Positions 24,968 to 34,122 of a stretch of 64,000 nt of DNA are shown here, in pieces (positions within the stretch are counted from its first letter, which is position 1; each line of letters starts with the position of its first letter). The DNA comes from Anaerolineales bacterium UBA5195 (GTDB taxonomy: Bacteria; Chloroflexota; Anaerolineae; Anaerolineales; Villigracilaceae). A program made the translations under genes and the position numbers. The stretch is taken from contig DHVZ01000012.1 of assembly GCA_002412925.1 (NCBI GenBank), positions 1-64,000 of the forward strand, written 5' to 3'. The notes under the pieces were generated by a model that saw only the letters and a program-made list of their open reading frames with translations, made no database searches and had not been told where the DNA came from.

Positions 24968-24970
24968 CTA

Positions 24971-25933
24971 ATGAATAGAAAACAAATTATCTCCATTGCC
25001 CTGCTCATCATCACCATCCTTGGATTGGCGCTCGTTCCTTTGATGATCAAGGATGACAGCACCATCAATTTGGTGATCCTGGTGCTTCTTTATATGACCA
25101 TTGCCTCCAGTTGGAATATCCTGGGCGGTTATACCGGGCAAACCAACCTCGGACACGCTGCTTTCTTTGGCGTTGGATCCCTGACCACTCGTTTACTGTG
25201 GATTGAAGGTTTCCCATTCTTTCTCTGCTTCCTGGCTGGAGGAGTTGTAGCTGTGGCTCTCGCTTTCCTGATCGGAGTTCCGGCCTTCAAACTCAAAGGG
25301 GTGTATTTTGCCATCGGCACATTGGCCCTGGCACAAATCCTAAATCTCACCGTGGGGAACATCCTCCCGGAGATGTCCTACAACCCGGCCCTTTCAGATT
25401 ATCAACTTGCGCCTCGATACTATCTATTCCTGGGTTTGACCATTATCACAATTGGCTCGGCCTACTTCCTGGTCAATTCCAGGTGGGGATTGGGCATGAT
25501 GGCTGTTCGAGAAGGTGAAGATGCGGCTGAGTCCCTCGGGATTAGCGCTTTGAAACACAAATTACTAGCGCTATCGGTTAGCGCCTTCTTTGCCGGTTTG
25601 GCTGGCAGCGCCTTTGCCTATTACCACGTTAGCTACTACCTCAGTATGCCCTTCAGTCCTGAATGGACATTCGACCCCATGATGATGGCCTATATCGGCG
25701 GGACGGGCACCATTATCGGGCCGATCATTGGGTCGGTGTTTTTTGTGCTCCTTAAGCAGCTCCTGGTCTGGAATGTAGGCGAATATCATTTGATCATCTT
25801 TGGAGTACTGTTTATTTTGATCGTACTCTTTCTTCCTGGTGGGCTGGTTGATTTGTGGAAAAAAATCCAAAAGCTAATCTCCCGAATTAGGGCCAGAAAA
25901 ATTCAGGCGCCCATTAAGACTAACGAAAACTGA
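24971..25933 (+). CDS. livM: Liv-type ABC transporter permease (LivM position)
   Basis: 320 residues, about ten hydrophobic segments. LivM signatures: SSWNILGGYTGQTNLGHAAF (about 38-57), GVYFAIGTLALAQI near 110, and loop GMMAVREGEDAAESLGIS near 176. The C terminus is basic (RIRARKIQAPIK). Second channel subunit of the same transporter, followed by a 113-base gap to the binding protein gene. Confidence 0.92.
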   Translation: MNRKQIISIALLIITILGLALVPLMIKDDSTINLVILVLLYMTIASSWNILGGYTGQTNLGHAAFFGVGSLTTRLLWIEGFPFFLCFLAGGVVAVALAFLIGVPAFKLKGVYFAIGTLALAQILNLTVGNILPEMSYNPALSDYQLAPRYYLFLGLTIITIGSAYFLVNSRWGLGMMAVREGEDAAESLGISALKHKLLALSVSAFFAGLAGSAFAYYHVSYYLSMPFSPEWTFDPMMMAYIGGTGTIIGPIIGSVFFVLLKQLLVWNVGEYHLIIFGVLFILIVLFLPGGLVDLWKKIQKLISRIRARKIQAPIKTNEN

Positions 25934-26046
25934 GTTAATTGCCTCAACCAAAGAAAGGAGCTTTCTATCGAAAAAGACACTCCATACAAAAAACCTTCGC
26001 TTCTCTAATTTTTATTCAGATATAACAAGGATAAGGAGAAAGAACC

Positions 26047-27351
26047 ATGAAAGCCAGAATGCCATTCGTATCAGCAGTGCTCTTGATCTGCTTAATGCTA
26101 ACCAGTTGCGCACCAGCAGCAACACCGGTTCCTCCCACCCAGGCTCCCGAGCCGACCAAGGCTCCTGAAGCTCCGAAGGCACCGGAGGCTACTCCAACGC
26201 AAGCTTTCCCGCCTGCGCCAGAGTTTATTGAGGTTGGCGCTTCGATCCCACTAACCGGAAAATTCGGCTCCTTGGGCGGCCAGGTAAAAGTCGGTTATGA
26301 ATACGCCATTGCAGATATCAATGCGGCCGGCGGCGTGTTTGTGGCGGAGTACGGAAAGAAAATTCCGCTGCGGCTCACTTCTTATGACGATGAATCTGAT
26401 CCGACAAAAGCAGTCGGCAATCTGGAAAAAGTCTTTTCCGATCAGAAGGTTGTGGCCTACTTGGGCGGCGCAGCGAGTGGGATGCATGCTGCCACGACAG
26501 CCATTGCTGAAAAGAACAAGGTTCCGTACCTGGGTGTGTCTTTTGCCTGGTGGAATATTCACCAGCGCGGTTACAAGTATCTGTTCTCGCCCTTCCCCAA
26601 GTCGCCTGATCAGGCCAGGGATGTGTTCAAGGCACTTAATGAATTGATACCTGCCGATCAGAGACCGACCAAGGTTGCTGTCTTCCAGGAGAAATCGGAT
26701 TGGGGGAACGAGCTCGGTGGTCTGTTCAATGCGGATGCCAAACCTGCTGGGTACGACGTTGTCTACTATGCTGAGTATGCCCCCGGTACAACCGATTTCT
26801 CGACCTTGATCCAGAAAGCCCAGGCATCGGGGGCAGAGATTCTCCTCGGCATGCCGAGTACCCCGGATGGCATGGCAATCATCAAACAAATGAGCGAGCT
26901 GGGCTGGACTCCCAAGTTCACCATGCTGGTCAGAGCGCCTGATGCTGCAACCTGGGGCAAAAACCTTGGCAAAGCTGGTGATGATGTGACGATGTTTGCT
27001 GGCTGGCATTTTGGGGAGAAGTTCCCTGGCGTAGCCGAAATCAACGCCAAGCATCAGGCTGAATTAAGTAGACCCGCCGACATTCTGGTTGGGCCGGCGT
27101 ATGCCTGCGTGCAAATCTTAGCAAGCGCGATTGAAAAAGCCGGTAAGCTGGACCGCGAGGCAATTCGCGAGGCTCTTTCAGAAACCGATATGATGACCGT
27201 CATCGGACCTGTCACCTTCAATAAAGATGGCACGGGCAATGTTTTAAACCCGCTTGTTCAATGGCAGAACGGGAAGATGGAATTGGTTTGGCCGCTCGAT
27301 CAGGCCACCGCAAAATTAATCTACCCAGCTCCGCCGTTTAACGAGCGCTAG
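26047..27351 (+). CDS. Liv-type substrate-binding lipoprotein
   Basis: 434 residues. Signal peptide with lipobox LTSCA (Cys about 21), then a Pro/Ala/Thr/Glu linker of about 35 residues, as in Chloroflexota surface lipoproteins. The mature domain is a type I periplasmic-binding fold of the LivJ/receptor family: EVGASIPLTGKFGSLGGQVK, DINAAGGV, DDESDPTKAVGNLEKV, and TDFSTLIQKAQASGAEILLG. It binds the ligand outside the membrane and delivers it to LivHM. Ligand unknown; by neighbours an organic or aromatic acid is possible. AAGGAG lies before the ATG. Confidence 0.92.
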   Translation: MKARMPFVSAVLLICLMLTSCAPAATPVPPTQAPEPTKAPEAPKAPEATPTQAFPPAPEFIEVGASIPLTGKFGSLGGQVKVGYEYAIADINAAGGVFVAEYGKKIPLRLTSYDDESDPTKAVGNLEKVFSDQKVVAYLGGAASGMHAATTAIAEKNKVPYLGVSFAWWNIHQRGYKYLFSPFPKSPDQARDVFKALNELIPADQRPTKVAVFQEKSDWGNELGGLFNADAKPAGYDVVYYAEYAPGTTDFSTLIQKAQASGAEILLGMPSTPDGMAIIKQMSELGWTPKFTMLVRAPDAATWGKNLGKAGDDVTMFAGWHFGEKFPGVAEINAKHQAELSRPADILVGPAYACVQILASAIEKAGKLDREAIREALSETDMMTVIGPVTFNKDGTGNVLNPLVQWQNGKMELVWPLDQATAKLIYPAPPFNER

Positions 27352-27385
27352 ATCGGCGTAGACGGTTGCCAAAACACAGCCTTAA

Positions 27386-27423
27386 AACTGTGGCGGTGGG
27401 GAAGATGCCACACCGCCACAGTT
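27386..27423 (+). other. strong hairpin between binding protein and dehalogenase-like gene
   Basis: AACTGTGGCGGTG / CACCGCCACAGTT, 13-bp perfect stem, 12-base loop, no T run. Likely an mRNA-processing or stabilising stem that raises binding-protein expression relative to the next gene. Confidence 0.65.
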
Positions 27424-27452
27424 CTGCCTAAAAGAATAATCAGGATGATCTC

Positions 27453-28619
27453 ATGTATCGGATGGAATACCCGCCAGAAGAAAGCTTGCTACACACTCAA
27501 AAACAAACCCGGCTTTTTCCCATGGATGTTTTCAAAAATGCGGAAAAGCCAACCACCTTGATTACGGATGCCATCCAACGAATTGACATGCGTAATACGG
27601 CTTATGGTCTGGCAACGCGCGGCGAATATGGGCCAAACGTTCAGAAAAGTGTGCAAAAGAGCTTGCCGGGTAAATATCCACTCTCTGCAGCGCAAAAGGA
27701 TGTCATCGATCACCTTGCACTGCTCACCCCCAACCCGGTTGCTGCGGAGAAGGCTCCCATTCCCCAAGATCCAATTATTCTGACACATCACATCAAGGAA
27801 GTTGGCTACTTCCTGAAAGCGGACATCGTGGGAACCTGCCAGGTACCGCCTTCAGGATATTACAGTCACGGCAAACAGGGCAATCCAATCGAGGCCCGTT
27901 ATCCGAACGCAATCGTGATCGTGATGCGCAAAGAGTTGAAGGCCATCCGGGCTTCCAGCGGGCACGATTGGATGGGCGATCCGATCAGCTTCCAGGCCTA
28001 CCAACACTTGGGGCTGGTTGCAGAAACCATGGCAAATTACATCCGCCGCCTGGGTTGGGAGGCAGCCCCCCAATATGGACCATCCCTTGTCAACCGCTAT
28101 GCGGTGTTACTACCGCCTCTTCTACTAGCAGCCGGCCTTGGGGAGGTCAGCCGGGCAGGGATCATCCTGAACCCGTACCTGGGTTTGGCTTTTAAAGCTG
28201 CTGCCGTACTGACCGACATGCCGCTAGTCCCGGATCAGCCGGTCGATTTTGGCCTGCAGCCCTTTTGCCAGGATTGCAAGATTTGCGCCGAAAACTGCCC
28301 CAGCAAAGCCATCCCTACAGGCGACAAGGTGCTATACAACGGCTACGAAACCTGGAAGCTGGATACCCAGCGCTGCGCCAGTTTCAACTTCACCAACAAA
28401 AACGGCACGATGTGCAATGCCTGTGTCAAAAGCTGCCCCTGGAGCAACCCATCGACCTGGCCGCACAACCTGGTGCGTGAACTCGTATCGAACCTCCCCT
28501 TTACGCAACGGATTGCCATCCGGGCTGCCAGATTCCTCGGTGCAGACATGACTTTTCCAGAAGAAAAATGGTGGTTTGACATGGAATATGCTGACGATGT
28601 TATCAGGCTGCAGGAATAA
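27453..28619 (+). CDS. cytoplasmic reductive-dehalogenase-like corrinoid/Fe-S protein
   Basis: 388 residues without a Tat signal. The C-terminal third carries a double [4Fe-4S] module: CQDCKICAENCPSKAIP (about 271-287) and CNACVKSCPW (about 321-330), with a lone Cys at RCASFNF. The tail KWWFDMEYADD resembles the end of RdhA proteins. The central region (DIVGTCQVPPSGYY, YPNAIVIVMRK, ETMANYIRRLGW, NRYAVLLPPLLLAAGLGEVS) matches the nitroreductase-like corrinoid fold of RdhA/QueG. Respiratory RdhA enzymes have Tat signals and a membrane partner RdhB; neither is here. It is the last gene of the AOR-Liv run. Either a catabolic dehalogenase or a corrinoid reductase with another substrate. Confidence 0.8.
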   Translation: MYRMEYPPEESLLHTQKQTRLFPMDVFKNAEKPTTLITDAIQRIDMRNTAYGLATRGEYGPNVQKSVQKSLPGKYPLSAAQKDVIDHLALLTPNPVAAEKAPIPQDPIILTHHIKEVGYFLKADIVGTCQVPPSGYYSHGKQGNPIEARYPNAIVIVMRKELKAIRASSGHDWMGDPISFQAYQHLGLVAETMANYIRRLGWEAAPQYGPSLVNRYAVLLPPLLLAAGLGEVSRAGIILNPYLGLAFKAAAVLTDMPLVPDQPVDFGLQPFCQDCKICAENCPSKAIPTGDKVLYNGYETWKLDTQRCASFNFTNKNGTMCNACVKSCPWSNPSTWPHNLVRELVSNLPFTQRIAIRAARFLGADMTFPEEKWWFDMEYADDVIRLQE

Positions 28620-29019
28620 GGCAACATTCAACCATAAAGAATGAAAAGGTGAGGATGTTCGTGCATCTGCCGGAGGGTTTGCATTCCGGGCATAGGTTGA
28701 ATAAATAATCAACTTCGTGCAAAAGTTAATTTACCATAATTTCGAACGCGGACCTCTGAGCCATTCTGTTTTGGAATAGATTGTAGAATAAATGAATTGA
28801 TGTTTCACCTTTCAAAACATATACTAAGAGTAGGCTCAGTATAGCCACCTTCAGTCAACCAATATGATGTTCTCCTACCGCCTCTAGTAGAAAGGAGTCC
28901 CTTCAGACAAAAAAAGACAATAACTACTATCCTGGCTCTTTTCATGCCACAATATCTGTAGTATCACCCGGGTTTCTCCAGAAACCTGCGGAACCTAAAA
29001 TACAAATAGGAGATAAGAG
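28620..29019. other. intergenic region with promoter and long leader
   Basis: Separates the dehalogenase-like gene from the sugar transporter. It holds the shared promoter (28797-28825) and about 190 bases of untranslated leader with a small hairpin GGTTTCT / AGAAACC near 28972. No gene seen. Confidence 0.6.
28773..28825 (+). promoter_or_regulatory. promoter and shared regulator motif of the first sugar-ABC operon
   Basis: -35 TTGATG (28797-28802), 17-base spacer, -10 TATACT (28820-28825). The preceding 28773-28807 block (GAATAGATTGTA, then AAATGAATTGATGTTTCA) is nearly identical to 47940-47973. The inverted repeat TGAA-N7-TTCA overlaps the -35 box, as LysR-type sites often do. Confidence 0.75.
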
Positions 29020-30150
29020 ATGAAAAAAAACCTTTCAACCCTGTTGGCGCTCGTTGCCATCGCCAGCATTTTGCTGACGGCCTGCGGAACTCCGGCTGCC
29101 ACCCAGGCACCCGCCGCTCCGGCTGCCCCCGCTGCCACTGAAGCCCCGGGTGCTACCACTGAAGCGCCTGCGGCTGCCACTGAAGCTCCGGCTGCAACCG
29201 CCCCAACTGAGGACACCATTGTTACTATGATCCCCGCAAAACCCGGTTCGCCTTTTGATATCAAGGGCAAAACGATCTGCTACATCATCCCCTCACTTGC
29301 GAATCCTTTCTTGAATGGTGTTGCCACTTCCGTTACAGAAAAATTCAAGGCAGATGGCGTGACTGTGAATGTCTACGGCGCTGACGAAGGTGGTTTGAAC
29401 CAACAGTTTGATCAGATCGAGAACTGTATTTCCATGAAAGTTGATTTCATGTACCTTATGGCAGCCGGAGAGGTCGACCAATTACTTCCCGCTATCGATG
29501 AAGTCAAAGCTGCTGGCATCATGGTCATGGGTGTTCCTCCCGCCAAATTGGCACCCTTTGATTCCATTATGCACACCAGCCAATACGAAGACGGTACAAA
29601 AGTTGCCAAGATGGCTTGCGATTTCATTGAAGCCATGTACCCGGATGCTGCTGATGGCAGTGTTGAAACTGCTATCGTTGGTGCCGCAAGCTCTGGTGTT
29701 GGCATGTTCGAGCGCGATCGCGGTTATTCCACCATCACCGACACCTGCCCCAAGGTTAAACTTGTTGCACACCTGGATATCACTGGTGACAGTATTCCTG
29801 TCGGTCAGTCTGCTGCTGAGAATGTCCTGACGGCTAATCCAAACGTCAAAGTTTTCCTTGGCCAATCTACCGCCCATGCTCAGGGTATTGCCAACGCCAT
29901 CAAGGCGCTGCCAGGTGTGAACGTTGATGAATACGGTGTTTTCGCTGGCGATATGGATCCTTCCATGATCCCGGTTGTCACCAGCTGCGAAGATCCTTAC
30001 AAGGGTTTTGTCGCCATCGGTGGTACCTCACTTGATCAGGCAACCTACGAACAGGTCAAGAAGATGCTGCAGGGTGTCGAATATCCCAATATCATCAATG
30101 ATCAATTGGAACCGATCAACTGCGATTTCACCACAATCGCACCGAAATAA
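29020..30150 (+). CDS. ribose-type sugar-binding lipoprotein
   Basis: 376 residues. Signal peptide and lipobox LLTACG (Cys about 22), then a long Ala/Pro/Thr/Glu linker (about 25-65) with repeated TEAPA units. The mature part is an RbsB-like type I binding domain: GKTICYIIPSLANPFLNGVA, then DQIENCISMKVDFMYLMAAG, GVPPAKLAPFD, and the late FAGDMDPSMIP. It binds a sugar or related ligand at the cell surface. AGGAGATAAGAG precedes the ATG. First gene of the long operon driven from 28797. Confidence 0.92.
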   Translation: MKKNLSTLLALVAIASILLTACGTPAATQAPAAPAAPAATEAPGATTEAPAAATEAPAATAPTEDTIVTMIPAKPGSPFDIKGKTICYIIPSLANPFLNGVATSVTEKFKADGVTVNVYGADEGGLNQQFDQIENCISMKVDFMYLMAAGEVDQLLPAIDEVKAAGIMVMGVPPAKLAPFDSIMHTSQYEDGTKVAKMACDFIEAMYPDAADGSVETAIVGAASSGVGMFERDRGYSTITDTCPKVKLVAHLDITGDSIPVGQSAAENVLTANPNVKVFLGQSTAHAQGIANAIKALPGVNVDEYGVFAGDMDPSMIPVVTSCEDPYKGFVAIGGTSLDQATYEQVKKMLQGVEYPNIINDQLEPINCDFTTIAPK

Positions 30151-30220
30151 GAAGCGTTTTGTAAATAAATAAGGTGAAGGGTTAGGGGGACCCTTCACCA
30201 AAATATTGAGGTGAAAAAGA

Positions 30221-31708
30221 ATGGATGCCAAGATTGTATTATCCCTGAAAAACATCACCAAAAGATATCCCGGCGTTCTGGCTCTGGACAATGTCTCGAT
30301 CAGTTTTCAAAAAGGTGAGGTACACGCCTTGTTGGGCGAGAACGGCGCAGGCAAATCGACGTTAATCAAAGCGGTGGCCGGAGCCATCGATATCGATTCA
30401 GGAATTATAAAAATTTTTGGACATGAATATTCCAAGATGACTCCTTCTCTTTCCAAGAGCCTTGGTGTTGAAGTGATTTATCAGGAATTTAATCTGGTTC
30501 CCGCATTGTCAGTTGCCGAGAACATTTATTTGTGTGAAAGAAATGAAAATTCAGTGTTATTTAATGCCAAAATAATTGAAAAAAAAGCCGTTGAGGTTCT
30601 GGACCAGTTTGGTGTAAAAATTGATCCACGCACAGTGGTGCAAGAACTTTCGATTGCCGAACAACAGATCGTCGAAATTGCCAAAGCAGTCTCGAAAAAC
30701 GTAAAAATTCTGATCATGGATGAACCATCTGCTCCATTAAGCGTTTCGGAAGTAGAGTTAATGTTCACGATCATTAACCAGTTAAAACAAAAAGGTGTGA
30801 CGATCATTTATATTTCACATCGTTTGGAAGAAGTCTTCCGCATCTCTGATCGCGTGAGTGTTATGCGTGACGGGCGCTACGTCACCACCAAAAACACGAA
30901 AGAGACCAACCGACAGGAATTGATCACGCTGATGGTTGGACGTGAATTAAAGGAAAGTTATCCTCAACGGAAAAAGTCACCTGGTGAAGTTGCTTTGGAA
31001 GTAAAAAACCTCACCGGGAATGGTGATCGAAATATCTCATTTTCAGTACGCAAGGGTGAAATATTAGGAATTTCCGGATTGGTGGGCGCCGGTCGAACAG
31101 AATTGGCCCAGGTTCTCTTTGGTGCCGCTCCAATGGAAAGCGGCGAGATCTTGATCAACGGAAGTCCTGTCAAGATCCATTCTCCATTGGATGCAATCCA
31201 GCATAAAATTGGATTGTTGACAGAAGACCGCAAGGGCCAGGGGCTGTTCCTTGAGATGGCTGTCAAGTGGAACATCAGTTTCCCGATCCTTGGACGCATC
31301 TCAAATTATGGTGTGGTTAATACGAAAAAAGAAGATGAGATCGCGCAGAAATACAAAGAACGTATCAATATTAAAACTCCCAGCTTATTACAGCAGGTGA
31401 TCAATCTGAGCGGCGGTAATCAACAAAAAGTGGTGCTCGCCAAATCTCTAGCAGCCGAGTCGGATATTTTGATCTTTGATGAACCAACCCGTGGGATTGA
31501 CGTTGGCGCCAAACAGGAAATTTATCATCTGATGACTGAATTGGCTGAGAATGGAATTGCGATTTTGATGATCTCTTCTGATATGGAAGAACTTTTGGGT
31601 ATGTCAGACCGGATCATTGTCTTATGCGAAGGCGAAATGGCTGGAGAAGTCCAAAAAGAGAATTTCAATCAACATTATATTCTCGACCTCGCATCGGGAA
31701 CCCATTAA
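30221..31708 (+). CDS. ribose-type sugar ABC transporter ATPase (two fused domains)
   Basis: 495 residues, RbsA/MglA type with two ABC domains. Domain 1: Walker A GENGAGKS near 40, signature-equivalent ELSIAEQQIVEIAKA near 145, Walker B ILIMDEPSAPLS. Domain 2: degenerate Walker A GLVGAGRTEL near 287, signature LSGGNQQKVVLAKSL near 398, Walker B ILIFDEPTRGIDVGAKQ. The asymmetric catalytic sites are normal for this family. It powers import together with the permease that follows 18 bases later. Confidence 0.95.
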   Translation: MDAKIVLSLKNITKRYPGVLALDNVSISFQKGEVHALLGENGAGKSTLIKAVAGAIDIDSGIIKIFGHEYSKMTPSLSKSLGVEVIYQEFNLVPALSVAENIYLCERNENSVLFNAKIIEKKAVEVLDQFGVKIDPRTVVQELSIAEQQIVEIAKAVSKNVKILIMDEPSAPLSVSEVELMFTIINQLKQKGVTIIYISHRLEEVFRISDRVSVMRDGRYVTTKNTKETNRQELITLMVGRELKESYPQRKKSPGEVALEVKNLTGNGDRNISFSVRKGEILGISGLVGAGRTELAQVLFGAAPMESGEILINGSPVKIHSPLDAIQHKIGLLTEDRKGQGLFLEMAVKWNISFPILGRISNYGVVNTKKEDEIAQKYKERINIKTPSLLQQVINLSGGNQQKVVLAKSLAAESDILIFDEPTRGIDVGAKQEIYHLMTELAENGIAILMISSDMEELLGMSDRIIVLCEGEMAGEVQKENFNQHYILDLASGTH

Positions 31709-31726
31709 CTTTTTAAGGAGTAAGTA

Positions 31727-32728
31727 ATGAGTAATCAATCAGTGATTTTTAATAATTTTGGTATTCGGATAGGATCGATCCTGAAGAAGAACGTGCCTTT
31801 TCTGATCCTGGTCTTTTTGGTGATCCTATTCTCGTTCATTGCACCGAACTTCATGACATTTGGTAATCTTCGTACCTTGATTCGCCAAGTATCATTTGCA
31901 GGGATTAGCGCCGTCGGCTTGATGTTCGTGATGATCAGCGGTGGTATTGATCTCTCCATCGGCTCCCAGATCGTGTTTTGTAATGTCCTTTTGGCGATCA
32001 TGATGGTCGATTGGAATCTGCCACCTGCAGTCGCAATTCCCCTGATTCTGCTTGTCGGAACCGGGTTGGGTGCGATCAATGGGTTCCTCTGCATTAAACT
32101 AAAGATCCATCCGCTTATTATTACTTTGGGTACCTCCGCAATATTTAAGGGCATGGGGTACATTATTAATCAATCCAGGAATATCATGGGATTCCCGGAT
32201 TCCTTCCGCTGGTTTGGCCAGGGATATGTATGGGGAATCCCCGTACCGGTTATCGTGATGATTATTGTGGCATTGATCGGATCTTTCATCCTGACCAAGA
32301 CATACTTTGGCCGACAGATATTTGCCTTGGGCGGTAATGAAGAAGCCGCCCGCCTTGCAGGTGTCAGTATTAATAGAATGAAAGTAACCTTGTTCATGAT
32401 CTGCGGTTTTATCTCATCGATTACCACTGTCCTGCTGCTGTCAAGAGTATTTGCTGGCCAGACAATTACCGGTCAGGGTATTGAATTTGACTGCCTCACC
32501 GCTGCACTTTTGGGCGGCGTAAGCTTCAAAGGTGGCGAAGGTACAGTTTTCGGATTAATTACCGGCATTCTGATCATCGGTGTGTTGAACAATGCCATGC
32601 AATTGGCCACCTTCCCTGATTTTTCCCAGACTGTTGTTAAAGGCGCGGTTCTATTAATTGCAGTAGCCTTCGATGTTTACCAGAAAAACCGCAAGGCCAA
32701 AGAGACGGTTGCGAAAGTAGCCGCTTAG
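31727..32728 (+). CDS. ribose-type sugar ABC transporter permease
   Basis: 333 residues, 8-10 hydrophobic segments. RbsC-family motifs: FMTFGNLRTLIRQVSFAGIS, MISGGIDLSIGSQI (about 69-82), GRQIFALGGNEEAARLAGVS (about 193-212, the ATPase-coupling loop) and LGGVSFKGGEGTVFGLITG. Start has AAGGAG at good spacing. Forms the channel for the preceding binding protein and ATPase. Confidence 0.95.
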   Translation: MSNQSVIFNNFGIRIGSILKKNVPFLILVFLVILFSFIAPNFMTFGNLRTLIRQVSFAGISAVGLMFVMISGGIDLSIGSQIVFCNVLLAIMMVDWNLPPAVAIPLILLVGTGLGAINGFLCIKLKIHPLIITLGTSAIFKGMGYIINQSRNIMGFPDSFRWFGQGYVWGIPVPVIVMIIVALIGSFILTKTYFGRQIFALGGNEEAARLAGVSINRMKVTLFMICGFISSITTVLLLSRVFAGQTITGQGIEFDCLTAALLGGVSFKGGEGTVFGLITGILIIGVLNNAMQLATFPDFSQTVVKGAVLLIAVAFDVYQKNRKAKETVAKVAA

Positions 32729-32738
32729 AGCGGAGTAA

Positions 32739-33623
32739 ATGATGTTTCGTCATTTTGTCCCAGCGCCGCTGGATACAAGGCATATCCAACGCAAGTGGCT
32801 TGATCTGCTCTATGCTGCTCAATCCCCGACCCAAAAATTAGACCTTTACTTGCCTGATGAAGGTGATGGGCCATTCCCGGTGATTGCCGCTTTCCATGGC
32901 GGAGCCTGGATGTTCGGTGATAAAGGCCACTCCATGTGCCAGCCTTTTCTGGAAGGCCTGAAGCGCGGCTATGCCGTAGCCTGCGTTAACTACCGTTTAA
33001 GCGGCGAGGTGCAGTTCCCCAGCCAGATTTATGATTGCAAGGCGGCCATCCGTTTTTTGCGGGGGAATGCCGCCAAATACAAACTCGATAAAAATCATGT
33101 TGGGGCGTGGGGCGCATCAGCGGGTGGACACCTGGCAGCATTGCTTGGTACAAGTCAAAGAGTAAGAAGTCTTGAAGATCTATTCGTCAAGAATTCCCAT
33201 ACTCACATTTTACCCAAGGTTCACGCGGTCGTTGTCTGGTATGGTCCAAACGAAAACTTTCTCAAAATGGATGAACAGTTGGCAAAAAGCGGTCTGGGCG
33301 CCCCCAACCATTCCGAGACGAGCTCCCCTGAATCACGCCTGTTGGGTCGGAAAATCACCGAAATCCCGGCCCTGGTTACATTTGCCAGCCCAATAACCTA
33401 TATTAAGTCTTGTGCGCCACCCTTTCTTATCCAGCATGGTCAAAAGGATGGCACTGTCCCGGTTGAGCAGGCTATCCATTTTGCCGCCAAACTGAGAAGA
33501 GTTGCCGGTCCAGAAAAAGCGATCCTTGAAATCCTGCCAGAGGCAGATCATGCTGACCCGCTTTTTGAAACTCCAGAAAATCTAGGGCGGGTGCTGGATT
33601 TTTTCGATAAATATTTGAAATAA
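32739..33623 (+). CDS. alpha/beta hydrolase, BD-FAE-like esterase (paralogue 1)
   Basis: 294 residues, no signal peptide, so cytoplasmic. Oxyanion motif HGG at 53-55; nucleophile Ser127 in GASAGG; acid Asp237 in KDGTVPV; His271 in EADHADP. The segment VNYRLSGEVQFPSQIYDCKA is typical of the acetyl/feruloyl-esterase branch of the hormone-sensitive-lipase-like hydrolases. A second ATG one codon later is better spaced from GGAG, so the true start may be 32742. It directly follows the permease, suggesting it cleaves an ester of the imported compound. Confidence 0.88.
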   Translation: MMFRHFVPAPLDTRHIQRKWLDLLYAAQSPTQKLDLYLPDEGDGPFPVIAAFHGGAWMFGDKGHSMCQPFLEGLKRGYAVACVNYRLSGEVQFPSQIYDCKAAIRFLRGNAAKYKLDKNHVGAWGASAGGHLAALLGTSQRVRSLEDLFVKNSHTHILPKVHAVVVWYGPNENFLKMDEQLAKSGLGAPNHSETSSPESRLLGRKITEIPALVTFASPITYIKSCAPPFLIQHGQKDGTVPVEQAIHFAAKLRRVAGPEKAILEILPEADHADPLFETPENLGRVLDFFDKYLK

Positions 33624-33668
33624 TCGGTTCGCGATTTGGCGCAATCGACCAGAAGGGAGTGTAACAAT

Positions 33669-34055
33669 ATGAAAGATATTTTTATAGCCAGCATGGACAG
33701 CGGGCCACAATTATTTTCTTTCCGCGATGGTATCTCTTACTATGGCGCATATCATTTGCTTAACTTCACGGAGGAAGAACGAGGCAAAGAACTCAAGATA
33801 ACTGTCGATTCCAAAAACATTCCTGTATGTTGGATCGAATTATGGCCTGCAGCTTATGATGGCAAAGATTGGGTTAAATGGGCAACCAAACGTGGCGAAA
33901 ACCCCCTGGTGAGCACTGGTAATAAGCCCCACCCAAACCCATCCACTACCTGGAAAATCGAACCTGGCGAGTATACGATTTATTTTGTCGCCTCTACTCC
34001 AGTTCGCCATTATGCCAGCAAAGATTCGATCGCCTACGAGATTGAGGTGCGTTAG
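33669..34055 (+). CDS. small protein of unknown function
   Basis: 128 residues from ATG at 33669 with GGGAG upstream. Mostly beta pattern: MDSGPQLFSFRDGISYYGAY, ITVDSKNIPVCWIELWPAAY, and WKIEPGEYTIYFVASTPVRH. No signal peptide or known catalytic motif. The composition suggests a beta-sandwich, perhaps carbohydrate- or ligand-binding. Set between two esterase genes in one operon; family not recognised. Confidence 0.65.
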   Translation: MKDIFIASMDSGPQLFSFRDGISYYGAYHLLNFTEEERGKELKITVDSKNIPVCWIELWPAAYDGKDWVKWATKRGENPLVSTGNKPHPNPSTTWKIEPGEYTIYFVASTPVRHYASKDSIAYEIEVR

Positions 34056-34122
34056 CCTTCCGGATTAGTTGTATTGGGAAGTAACCAATTTTCTGAGCTG
34101 GAAAAATAAGAGGAATAATATC

